In this document: positions 7,726-14,412 of the stretch, in pieces
Position numbering within the stretch: position 1 is the stretch's first letter
Layout of the letters: each line of letters starts with the position of its first letter
Origin: CAWDLX01 sp046728155
GTDB lineage: Bacteria; Actinomycetota; Actinomycetes; Mycobacteriales; Micromonosporaceae
DNA: 23,867 bases
Direction of reading: 5' to 3'
NCBI GenBank assembly: GCA_046728155.1
Contig: JBKPDY010000035.1
Coordinates: 1 to 23,867 of the forward strand
Notes under the pieces: generated by a model
Databases searched by the model: none
What the model was told of the DNA's origin: nothing
The model's input: the letters and a program-made list of their open reading frames with translations, nothing else
Position numbers and translations under genes: made by a program

Positions 7726-8919
7726 TCAGGCGCGGGCGAGCGCGCGCTCGCCCGGTATCGGAAGGTCGGCCAGGGCGGCCGCCTCGACATCGATGGCCTG
7801 GGCGAGCCGCTTCTGCAGCTCGACGAACTCAGATACCGGGGGGTAATCGGCCAGAGCGCAGGTCAGTTCGAAGACGCTCCGCAGAGCGTGGTCACGGCGA
7901 AGTTGGTACTCGCTCAACGCGGAGTCCTCGTCGGCGTATCCGTCCAGCACCTGGTGGAGCGCCGTGGCGAGCAGCTCGGCGTCCCGGTACGCGTCGCTGA
8001 GGCCGAATCCGGTGACGGCATCGCGGTGATAACCGGCGTCCCCGACCAGTGCCCAGCCGGGACCGTGCGGCTTACGCAGCAGGTTGGGCATCCGCAACAT
8101 GCCGGTGACGGGTGACACGCGCTGCCCGGCCCGCAGACGCTCAGCCAGTTCAGGGGCGGCGAGCGTGAGTTGAGCCGTGAACGCCTCGGTGCGGGACGCG
8201 GCTCGGCGTCGGGCGGCGCGGGCATCGGCGGACGGTGTGGCTACCCAGATGGCAGCCAGGGCGTCGTGGGTCGGAAATACACCGGCCAGCGCGCGGTCGG
8301 CGATGAACATCTCGATTCCGTCCCAGGCAATGCCGCGATAGTAGGCGTACTGAACGGCTCCGTTGTCGCCACGATGCTCGATGGTCTCGGCCTCCACCGA
8401 GCGGGCCACCGTCGATCCCAGACCATCGGCGCCGATGACGAACCTCGCGTCGATCTCGACACGCGAGCCATCGCGATCGTGGCCGTAAACACCGACGGCC
8501 CGACCGGCATCGTCGAGCCGAACGCCGGTGACGCTGACGCCGGGTCGCATGTGGACACCTGCGCGGGCAGCGGCCTCGGCCACAAGAGTGTCGAGGATGT
8601 AGCGACGCGGTGCGACAAGCAGGTCGACGCCGGATTTGTGTTTGACGGTACGGGTCACCGACTCGCCTGCGCCCGTGAAGGTGACCCGACGGATGGCTGG
8701 CGACCCGCTGCTCAGTACGGCAGACAATAGTCCCCAACGATGCAGCTGAACGACGCCCGGGCGGGCGATCTGGTGGGTGGACAGGGTATCGGCCGGAAAG
8801 GTGGTCCGGTCGACGAGCATCACGTCATGGCCAAGCCGGCTCAGCAACAATGCGGTGGCCGCGCCGGCGGCGCGGGAGCCGACGATGACGGCGTCGTGGC
8901 GGTGGGGGAACGGGGGCAT
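7726..8919 (-). CDS. FAD-dependent oxidoreductase (PHBH/geranylgeranyl-reductase type)
   Basis: The 397-residue protein shows the three FAD marks of the group A flavin monooxygenase superfamily. There is an N-terminal dinucleotide fold AVIVGSRAAGAATALLLSRLG (10-30; G-x-R-x-x-G variant, common in this group), a DG motif VIGADGLGS (161-169) and a GD motif GWALVGDAGYHRDAVTGFG (288-306). No membrane segment or C-terminal thioredoxin-like domain is visible. Members hydroxylate aromatic or polyketide substrates or reduce isoprenoid double bonds; sequence alone does not choose between these. The start ATG 8919 has GGAG about 10 nt upstream. It lies 53 bp after the hydrolase-glycosyltransferase fusion and 41 bp before the OsmC gene, which suggests one transcript and a shared substrate. 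Confidence 0.9.
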   Translation of the reverse strand: MPPFPHRHDAVIVGSRAAGAATALLLSRLGHDVMLVDRTTFPADTLSTHQIARPGVVQLHRWGLLSAVLSSGSPAIRRVTFTGAGESVTRTVKHKSGVDLLVAPRRYILDTLVAEAAARAGVHMRPGVSVTGVRLDDAGRAVGVYGHDRDGSRVEIDARFVIGADGLGSTVARSVEAETIEHRGDNGAVQYAYYRGIAWDGIEMFIADRALAGVFPTHDALAAIWVATPSADARAARRRAASRTEAFTAQLTLAAPELAERLRAGQRVSPVTGMLRMPNLLRKPHGPGWALVGDAGYHRDAVTGFGLSDAYRDAELLATALHQVLDGYADEDSALSEYQLRRDHALRSVFELTCALADYPPVSEFVELQKRLAQAIDVEAAALADLPIPGERALARA

Positions 8920-8972
8920 GCGGATTCAACTCCAGGTCGTCCGGCCAGGATGGGAAGGCTGTGTCTTGGTTG

Positions 8973-11117
8973 TCAGAGCAGCTCGGCCAGGAGCACGGCA
9001 GTGCGCTCGGCGCCGTCGGTCTCGACCGGGCGGTAGGTCGGCTCGCGCCCGATCTCCGCCGCGATGGCAGCGGAGAGTGCGTCCGGCGTCAGGTCGGCGT
9101 AATCGAGCCGGCGGCCGGCCCGGTACCGGTCGAGCCGCCGGGCGACATGGAAGTTCTGCTCGAAGTGGTGCCGCAGCGGGATGTAGATGAACGGGCGGCC
9201 GGCGGCCGTCAGCTCCATGCAGGTTGTCAGTCCACCCTGGACGATCGCCAGGTCGCTCGCCGCCAGGTGCTTGTAAAGGTCCGTGACGAAGGCCCGGACA
9301 TCGAGGCCAGCAACCGAGGGGATCGTCGACGGATCGATGCGCGGGCCGGTGACGACGACCATGCGCAGCCCGGGTACAAGCCGGGTCACTTCTTCGTACG
9401 CGTCGATCACCCGGCGCAGCAGGTGGCCGCCGACCCCCGAACCGCCAACCGTCACGACAGCCACCCGATCGTCTGGTCGGTAGCCGAGTTCGGCGCGCAA
9501 CGCGGCGCGGTCAGCCACTGTTGCCGGGTCGAAGCCGGTCACGTACCCGGCGAAGTCGTAGTGCTCCCGGGTCCAGTCCCGGATCAGCGGCAGCCCGGGG
9601 CCGAAGTGATCGTCCACAATGTCGTCCGAGTTGCCGACGAAGATGGCCCGGTCGCGGATACGCGGGTACCGGGCGATGTGCTCGATCATCTCGGCGTTGT
9701 AGTCGGCCGTGACCAGTGCCTCACGTGGCCCGCCGTCGGGCATCGGCAGGTAGCCGACGAAATCGGTGAGCCAGGCGTACGGGAAGCGTTTGAGTTCGGG
9801 GTTCTCGTGCAGGAAGTGGTCGACCTCCCAGGCCTCGTCGCCGATGACGAGGTCGTATTGTGTCTCCCGCACGACATCCTCGAACACCATGAAGTTCGCG
9901 AGCAGGATCTCGTCCATCCGCCGCAGCGCCTCGAAGCAGTGCAGGTCGTGTTCGCCCGCCTCGTCCTCGATATGGGCGGACTCATTGGCGAGCCAACGGC
10001 TGGCGGGGTGGAGGCGCTCGCCCGCCTCTTCGAGTACCCGGGTCACCGGATGCTGTGCGAGCCAGTCGATCTGAACATCCGGGTGTCGTTCGCGCATCGC
10101 CGCCGCGATCGCCACATCCCGGCGCGCATGGCCCAGACCGATCGGCGAGGAGAGGTAGAGGACGCGCCTCGGCCGGTGGTTCCACCGGGGCCATGTGCGG
10201 GATCTGGGCGTCGCCGGGCGTACCCGCTCGGCGAAGTCGTGGATGAGCAGGTTCACCTTGACCGGATCCCGGGCAAGCGGGATGTGTCCCCCACCACGCA
10301 GCGTCACCAGTTCTCCGCCCGTCAGTTCGGCGAGTCTTTCGCCGCGCCGCACCGGACTGACGCGGTCGTCGTCGCCGTGGATGATGAGCACGGGACTCGT
10401 GACCTGCCGGCACCAGCTGGCGAACTCTTCCTCATCTGGCGACGACGCGTAGCTCTCCGCGATGAGCACTGCCGCGGTGGTGTCGCGGCCCCAGCCCACG
10501 CAGTCCTCGATCTGCTTGGTGGAGTAAGGCTCCGAGAAGCATTTGCCGAAGAAGAACCAGAGAAAGTCGTCGTAGTCCTGTAGCCAGTAGTGCCGGTTGT
10601 ACTTGGCCCAATGCTCGGGCGGATCCGTTGCGACGAGCGGCACCCGCGAGCGATCGAGCTGCGGCAGGTGGTCGTCCATCGAGGTGTCCGTGGTCCGCTC
10701 CGCGGAGGTGATGCCGGTGGGTACCGACGCTCCGATGAGGACAGTCCCACGCACGCGCTGCGGGTGGTTGGCCGCCATCTCCAGCGCCCACGTGGCGGCC
10801 ATGGACAGCGCGACAAGTACCGCGCGATCCGTTCCGGTTGCGTCCAGGACCTTCAGGGCGTAGGCGACCTGTGCCTTCTGCTCGTACGCAGCCGGGTCGA
10901 GTGATCGGTCGGACCGGCCGTTGCCGGGACCGTCGTACGTGATCACGCGGTGGTGCCGGGCGAGGTAGGGGATCTGCCCTTTCCAGAATCTCTTGTGGAC
11001 GATCGTCCACGTGGGCATCAGCAGCAGGGTCGGTTCCCCTTCGCCGTACACCTCGTAATGGATCTTCACTCCGTCGTGTTCGACGAAATCGTCGAGATCC
11101 GCGTGTCGCGCCCGCAT
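8973..11117 (-). CDS. Alpha/beta-hydrolase fused to GT-B glycosyltransferase
   Basis: One 714-residue frame carries two enzymes. Residues 10-298 are an alpha/beta hydrolase: LLLMPTWTIVHKRFWKGQIP, YDGPGNGRSDR (61-71), nucleophile elbow VALSMAAT (S105, without the usual flanking glycines), acid in IIHGDDDRVSP (D250/D251), and His in GGGHIPL (H278). After a basic Pro-rich linker (300-318) comes a GT28/MurG-like glycosyltransferase: GLGHARRDVA (327-336), VTVGGSGVGG (556-564), and the donor-site region SDLAIVQGGLTTCMEL (621-636) with PLRHHFEQNF (647-656). Start ATG 11117 has GGAAGGA about 5 nt upstream; longer in-frame extensions would cross the promoter and divergent tetR start. The frame is continuous, so it is a true fusion as sequenced. 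It could act on a glycosylated or acylated small molecule. Donor and acceptor sugars are not readable. Confidence 0.9.
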   Translation of the reverse strand: MRARHADLDDFVEHDGVKIHYEVYGEGEPTLLLMPTWTIVHKRFWKGQIPYLARHHRVITYDGPGNGRSDRSLDPAAYEQKAQVAYALKVLDATGTDRAVLVALSMAATWALEMAANHPQRVRGTVLIGASVPTGITSAERTTDTSMDDHLPQLDRSRVPLVATDPPEHWAKYNRHYWLQDYDDFLWFFFGKCFSEPYSTKQIEDCVGWGRDTTAAVLIAESYASSPDEEEFASWCRQVTSPVLIIHGDDDRVSPVRRGERLAELTGGELVTLRGGGHIPLARDPVKVNLLIHDFAERVRPATPRSRTWPRWNHRPRRVLYLSSPIGLGHARRDVAIAAAMRERHPDVQIDWLAQHPVTRVLEEAGERLHPASRWLANESAHIEDEAGEHDLHCFEALRRMDEILLANFMVFEDVVRETQYDLVIGDEAWEVDHFLHENPELKRFPYAWLTDFVGYLPMPDGGPREALVTADYNAEMIEHIARYPRIRDRAIFVGNSDDIVDDHFGPGLPLIRDWTREHYDFAGYVTGFDPATVADRAALRAELGYRPDDRVAVVTVGGSGVGGHLLRRVIDAYEEVTRLVPGLRMVVVTGPRIDPSTIPSVAGLDVRAFVTDLYKHLAASDLAIVQGGLTTCMELTAAGRPFIYIPLRHHFEQNFHVARRLDRYRAGRRLDYADLTPDALSAAIAAEIGREPTYRPVETDGAERTAVLLAELL

Positions 11118-11153
11118 CGTCGTCCTTCCGGCGATTTGGCTTTCGGCCCTCGC

Positions 11154-11204
11154 TCGGTCGACCGACCGAACTTGTGGTACGCTAGCATTCGGTCGACCGA
11201 CCGA
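11154..11204. promoter_or_regulatory. Twin operator-like repeats in divergent promoter
   Basis: The 16-mer TCGGTCGACCGACCGA occurs twice, at 11154-11169 and 11189-11204, 35 bp apart. Each begins with a perfect 12-bp palindrome (TCGGTCGACCGA). They flank and overlap the core promoters of tetR and the fusion gene. This is the arrangement expected of a TetR repressor that controls itself and its divergent neighbour. Confidence 0.75.
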
Positions 11205-11208
11205 GCAA
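11179..11208 (-). promoter_or_regulatory. Probable promoter of the fusion-FAD-OsmC operon
   Basis: On the minus strand, TTGCTC (11203-11208) and TAGCGT (11179-11184) are separated by 18 bp, resembling a sigma-70-type promoter. The right-hand operator repeat lies within the spacer and -35, so a bound repressor would block it. Confidence 0.5.
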
Positions 11209-11231
11209 GTCCTCAATCCGACAGGAGTCTC

Positions 11232-11867
11232 GTGGCTACCGATACCTCCATCAGGATCATGGAGTCGGCCCGGTCCTGCCTGCTCGCGGACGGGTACGCC
11301 AACCTCTCCACGCGCAAGGTAGCCGACGGGGCGGCCGTACCGCTGAGTCAGATCCACTACCACTTCGGCGGAAAGCGGGGGCTGGTGCTCGCGTTGCTCG
11401 ACCACGAGAACCAACGCCTCATCAACCGGCAGCGGGAGATGTACGCGGCCCCGGTCCCACTGTGGAAGCGCTACGAGCAAGCGTGCGATTTCCTCGAAGA
11501 CGACCTGGCGTCGGGGTACGTCCGGGTGCTGCAGGAGATGATCGCCGCCGGCTGGTCCGACGACGCGGTCGCTCGGCAAGTGCTCGTGGTGCTGCAGGGC
11601 TGGATCGACATCCTCGAGGATGTCGCCGTTGAAGCCGAAACGCGGTTCGGATCTCTCGGCCCGCTCACCGCCGCAGACCTCGCCTCGCTGGTCTGCCTGT
11701 CATTCATCGGCGGCGAGGCGGTGATCCTGTTGGGCGACGACGGCTGGGCCGGCCGGGTCCGGACATCCCTTCGCCGCTTCGGCGACCTCATCCGTCAGCT
11801 CGAAGAGCAGGAAGCGATTCACTCTGTCGTGAGTGGACAGTCGGGGCGTCAGCGTTCCGCCCGATAG
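11232..11867 (+). CDS. TetR/AcrR-family transcriptional regulator
   Basis: The 211-residue protein has a TetR N-terminal helix-turn-helix at about residues 8-52 (IMESARSCLLADGYANLSTR, then KVADGAAVPLSQIHYHFGGK with the typical YHFGGKxGL ending) and an all-helical ligand/dimer domain behind it. Start GTG 11232 has AGGAG 6 nt upstream. An upstream in-frame extension would run through the divergent gene and is rejected. It is divergent from the hydrolase-glycosyltransferase fusion, with twin palindromic repeats between them, so autoregulation plus control of that operon is the simple inference. The inducer is probably a substrate of the operon. Its 3' end overlaps the convergent PPOX-type gene by 19 bp. 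Confidence 0.93.
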   Translation: MATDTSIRIMESARSCLLADGYANLSTRKVADGAAVPLSQIHYHFGGKRGLVLALLDHENQRLINRQREMYAAPVPLWKRYEQACDFLEDDLASGYVRVLQEMIAAGWSDDAVARQVLVVLQGWIDILEDVAVEAETRFGSLGPLTAADLASLVCLSFIGGEAVILLGDDGWAGRVRTSLRRFGDLIRQLEEQEAIHSVVSGQSGRQRSAR

Positions 11868-12367
11868 GTTTCGGTTCGCTCCCATCGGAGTTGGCCGTCG
11901 CTGAGGCGTGCCGTCACAAAGGTGCCCGACCCGAACACCCGCTCGTCGAAGAGTTTCGCCTGCTGTGGCACGCATCGGTAGAGACGGTACGGGCCCCCGC
12001 CCACGTAACCGGTGAACCGTCGCATGTAGACGGCATCGACACGCCGTACGGCTGCTTGAGTCACTACGCCGGCGGTCCCGAAGAGCTGGATGCCGCGGTC
12101 GGAATCACCCCAGGTCTGATGGCTGTCGTACACGGCGATCGCGACCGACGGGTTGGCCAGGAGGTTCCGCGAGTGCCGGGCTTCCGGGTCCGACAACCAG
12201 ACGATCTCCAGGTCATCGGTCCAGGCGAAGTACGCGGTGTTGATGTGGGCCTGACCGTTGGCGCCGGTGGTGGCGATGGCGCAGAGCGGCGCTGCCTCGA
12301 GCAATCGGCGGGCGACGATGTTCAGTAGTCCGGAGTCGACCGGCGTATCAGACTGTTCGATGGGCAT
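11849..12367 (-). CDS. Pyridoxamine-5'-phosphate-oxidase-like flavin-binding protein
   Basis: The 172-residue protein fits the PPOX/FMN-binding split-barrel family: an early strand pair APLCAIATTGANGQAHINTA, then YFAWTDDLEIVWLSDPEARH, NLLANPSVAIAVYDSHQTWG and GIQLFGTAGVV, which match the cofactor-binding barrel. Family members bind FMN, F420 or haem and often reduce small molecules; the cofactor cannot be decided by eye. No membrane segment is visible. It starts 12 bp after the pRiA4b ORF-3-like gene, so the two are likely cotranscribed. Its 3' end overlaps the convergent tetR gene by 19 bp. No strong ribosome site precedes ATG 12367; coupling to the upstream gene may drive its translation. 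Confidence 0.85.
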   Translation of the reverse strand: MPIEQSDTPVDSGLLNIVARRLLEAAPLCAIATTGANGQAHINTAYFAWTDDLEIVWLSDPEARHSRNLLANPSVAIAVYDSHQTWGDSDRGIQLFGTAGVVTQAAVRRVDAVYMRRFTGYVGGGPYRLYRCVPQQAKLFDERVFGSGTFVTARLSDGQLRWERTETYRAER

Positions 12368-12379
12368 CGAGCTTGCCGC

Positions 12380-13657
12380 CTATCGCTGGACCGTCGGTTC
12401 TCTCGTTCGCACGATCATGTCCAGTCTGCTGTTGACCTCGGCGAGATCGAATCTTGCGGGGTCGAAGTCGCTTGCCTTGGTCAGGCCGAGCCACTCCAGC
12501 ATGTGCCTGTGCTCGCGATGGGAGCGGTCGAAGAGAATCTCGATGAGCTCCTCGTAGCCCCCGGGACCGCCGCAGTCCTCCGGCGGACAGGCGCTTTCGC
12601 CGGCCACACAGATCGGGTATCGGCCACCCGGCTCGGCAGGAATGATCTTCTCAAGCAGGATCTCGTGGTCCCAGCCGTCGCCGAAGTCGTACTCGTAGCC
12701 GATCGTGTCACCCTCGCGGCGGACCAAGGCGGAAAGAGTCGTCCTGCGTTCGTCGCTGTCGTCCGACCCGGCGTCGGGGACGCCGTAGCTCGTCGAGCCG
12801 GACGTGAACACGTGCAGGTGGCTGTCCTTCCAGCCCATCGCGGCCTGGATGACGCGGTGCAACCTGTCCAGGCGTAGCCTCGCCGGCACCATGATTCGTC
12901 GCCAGATCGGCGGGTCGGTACGTAGCAGCGCGACCTTGACCTGCGCGACGGGGTCGCCCGGCTGCTCTGGTCCGTACCGGCGTCGAGTCGCCCACTCGGC
13001 CAGCGGGGTGAGCCGTACCGTACGTGTTTCGTCCTCGGTCACCGCGCCGAATCCGACCAGCAGGTCGATCGCGCGCTGCAGGTCGCGCTCGGCGGTCTCA
13101 TGCCAGAGTCCCAAATGATCCTCGGTGAAACGGTCCAGCCGGTAGCGGGCGATCGTGCTGCTCCACACGAGTTCGCTCGCATCGGCGAAAGCGATCGCGC
13201 CATCTTCAGCCATGCCGTCCAGCACGAGGACGGCATTGTCGACGATGCGGTGGCCGACCGCGTCGCCGAGCTGGTCGATCGCGTCGAACATGGTCGCCCA
13301 CAGTTGCGATGGGCGGACCAGCAGCGACGCATTCTTCTTTACCGGGACCAGCCGACCGTGCTGGACCCTGACCAGGCCGGTCGCCTTGGCCAACGCCACC
13401 CCGGCACTGACCTCGGGAAGCTGTTGGCTGCTCCGGGTGCGATGCGCTTCCCCGTAGACGACGGGGTCGATCACATCCGACGTGTCCAATAGGGAGACCA
13501 GTTCCCGGGCATCAGCCAACGTCACCCGGCCGGCCGGGGTCAGCTTGCGGCCCGTGCCTACCCAATCGACAAACGAACGTACCTGGGTCACCATCTTGAC
13601 GGCCCGTGCATCGGTGTCGACATCGGTTTGTGTCATCGCTGTGGTCCTCGAATTCAT
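12380..13657 (-). CDS. Plasmid pRiA4b ORF-3-like family protein
   Basis: The 425-residue product ends in a pRiA4b ORF-3-like domain (about 240-395): VKVALLRTDPPIWRRIMVPA, LHRVIQAAMGWKDSHLHVF, YEYDFGDGWDHEILLE, and a cysteine cluster CVAGESACPPEDCGGPGGYE (C350, C357, C362) that could bind metal. The N-terminal half (1-235) is not recognised; it contains helix-rich segments with no clear motif. Proteins with this C-terminal domain occur on plasmids, in transposon passenger regions and on chromosomes, with no settled function. ATG 13657 overlaps the toxin stop in an ATGA, suggesting translational coupling. ATG 13636 is the alternative, with GAGGA 8 nt upstream. A 12-bp gap leads to the PPOX gene. 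Confidence 0.88.
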   Translation of the reverse strand: MNSRTTAMTQTDVDTDARAVKMVTQVRSFVDWVGTGRKLTPAGRVTLADARELVSLLDTSDVIDPVVYGEAHRTRSSQQLPEVSAGVALAKATGLVRVQHGRLVPVKKNASLLVRPSQLWATMFDAIDQLGDAVGHRIVDNAVLVLDGMAEDGAIAFADASELVWSSTIARYRLDRFTEDHLGLWHETAERDLQRAIDLLVGFGAVTEDETRTVRLTPLAEWATRRRYGPEQPGDPVAQVKVALLRTDPPIWRRIMVPARLRLDRLHRVIQAAMGWKDSHLHVFTSGSTSYGVPDAGSDDSDERRTTLSALVRREGDTIGYEYDFGDGWDHEILLEKIIPAEPGGRYPICVAGESACPPEDCGGPGGYEELIEILFDRSHREHRHMLEWLGLTKASDFDPARFDLAEVNSRLDMIVRTREPTVQR

Positions 13658-14061
13658 TGACCGGGACTTGCCGTGGGCAGCCCGGCCGCCTTGGCCGACG
13701 CTAACAGCCGACGGTCGTACGTGACGAAGGCGGTCAGCGGCGTGCCCGACTCATTCGCGAGTACCTGCGCGGTGGCAATGTGAATAGCGTCGAGGCTGCG
13801 CATTGTTGGCTCGGCGAACGCTGCGGCCGTTGCTCGGATCACGGCGTCGATCTCTACCCGGAACAGGCGCCCGACCGCGGCCGGCACACCGACGAGGGCC
13901 TGCGGCGCAGATCGTCGCAACGCCCGTGGAACCTCCACCTCCACGAGTGCCGACGAGACAAGCGGGACACCCCGACGGGAGTCAAGCCACGCCACGAGAT
14001 CGGCACTATGCGCCTCCTGCCTTACGAGCTTCACCGCGGCGGCAGAGTCAAGATAGATCAC
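13654..14061 (-). CDS. vapC: PIN-domain toxin, VapC type
   Basis: The 135-residue protein is a full-length PIN domain. The four acidic residues expected at the Mg-dependent RNase site are present: D5 (MIYLDSAAAVKL), E41 or E43 (SSALVEVEVPRAL), D91 (RSLDAIHIATA) and D116 (FVTYDRRLL). VapC toxins cleave tRNA or rRNA when the antitoxin is degraded. The start is GTG 14061, which overlaps the antitoxin stop in GTGA, the usual coupling in these modules. Its own stop overlaps the next gene in ATGA. The module appears intact, with no frameshift. The specific RNA target cannot be read. Confidence 0.92.
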   Translation of the reverse strand: MIYLDSAAAVKLVRQEAHSADLVAWLDSRRGVPLVSSALVEVEVPRALRRSAPQALVGVPAAVGRLFRVEIDAVIRATAAAFAEPTMRSLDAIHIATAQVLANESGTPLTAFVTYDRRLLASAKAAGLPTASPGQ

Positions 14062-14336
14062 CAGCGTTCCTCGTCGCGCATCGTCTCGATCTCGGCCGCT
14101 ACGTCCACGGCTGGGTCGCCGAGGCGCGGCGGCAGGGGTACCGGGCCCACGCTGGTCGGCGCGGCCGCTCGGCCCGTCGACACCAATCTGGCCAGCGTGG
14201 AGGTGTCATCGTCCACCGGCACCAACCGTGCGACTGGGCGCCCACGGTCGGTGATCTCGATGGTCTCGCCGCCGCTCACCCTCGCCAGGACCTGACTCGT
14301 GTTCTGGTTGAGTTCTCGCACGCCGATGCGTTCCAT
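14058..14336 (-). CDS. vapB: Phd/YefM-type antitoxin paired with the PIN toxin
   Basis: The 92-residue product begins MERIGVRELNQNTSQVLARV and continues GETIEITDRGRPVARLVPV, which is the Phd/YefM-type DNA-binding fold found in many antitoxins. The C-terminal part (about 55-92) is Pro/Ala-rich and acidic at the end, as expected of a toxin-wrapping tail. ATG 14336 starts at the family N-terminus; an in-frame ATG at 14354 would add six residues but lies inside the palindromic operator. No ribosome site precedes either, so the mRNA may be leaderless. The antitoxin presumably represses its own operon by binding that palindrome. Confidence 0.9.
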   Translation of the reverse strand: MERIGVRELNQNTSQVLARVSGGETIEITDRGRPVARLVPVDDDTSTLARLVSTGRAAAPTSVGPVPLPPRLGDPAVDVAAEIETMRDEERW

Positions 14337-14344
14337 GAGCCAAC

Positions 14345-14365
14345 TGTAGAACAAGATGTTCTACA
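14345..14365. promoter_or_regulatory. Perfect palindrome, probable toxin-antitoxin operator
   Basis: TGTAGAACA (14345-14353) and TGTTCTACA (14357-14365) are perfect 9-bp inverted arms around a 3-bp centre. It ends only 8 bp before the preferred antitoxin start. The AT-rich arms would also serve as a -10 region, so antitoxin binding would block transcription. Confidence 0.75.
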
Positions 14366-14412
14366 CTTCCAGCCCGCCACCCGGCACGGCGGCCGGGATC
14401 AGGATCGCGTGG

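Noticed and set aside
10950..11231. N-terminal extension of tetR to 10950
   Set aside because: It would overlap the hydrolase coding sequence. GTG 11232 has AGGAG at proper spacing and is right before the HTH domain.
11118..11579. N-terminal extension of the hydrolase-glycosyltransferase gene to 11579
   Set aside because: It would cross the twin operators and the start of tetR on the other strand. ATG 11117 has a good ribosome site and begins at the hydrolase fold.
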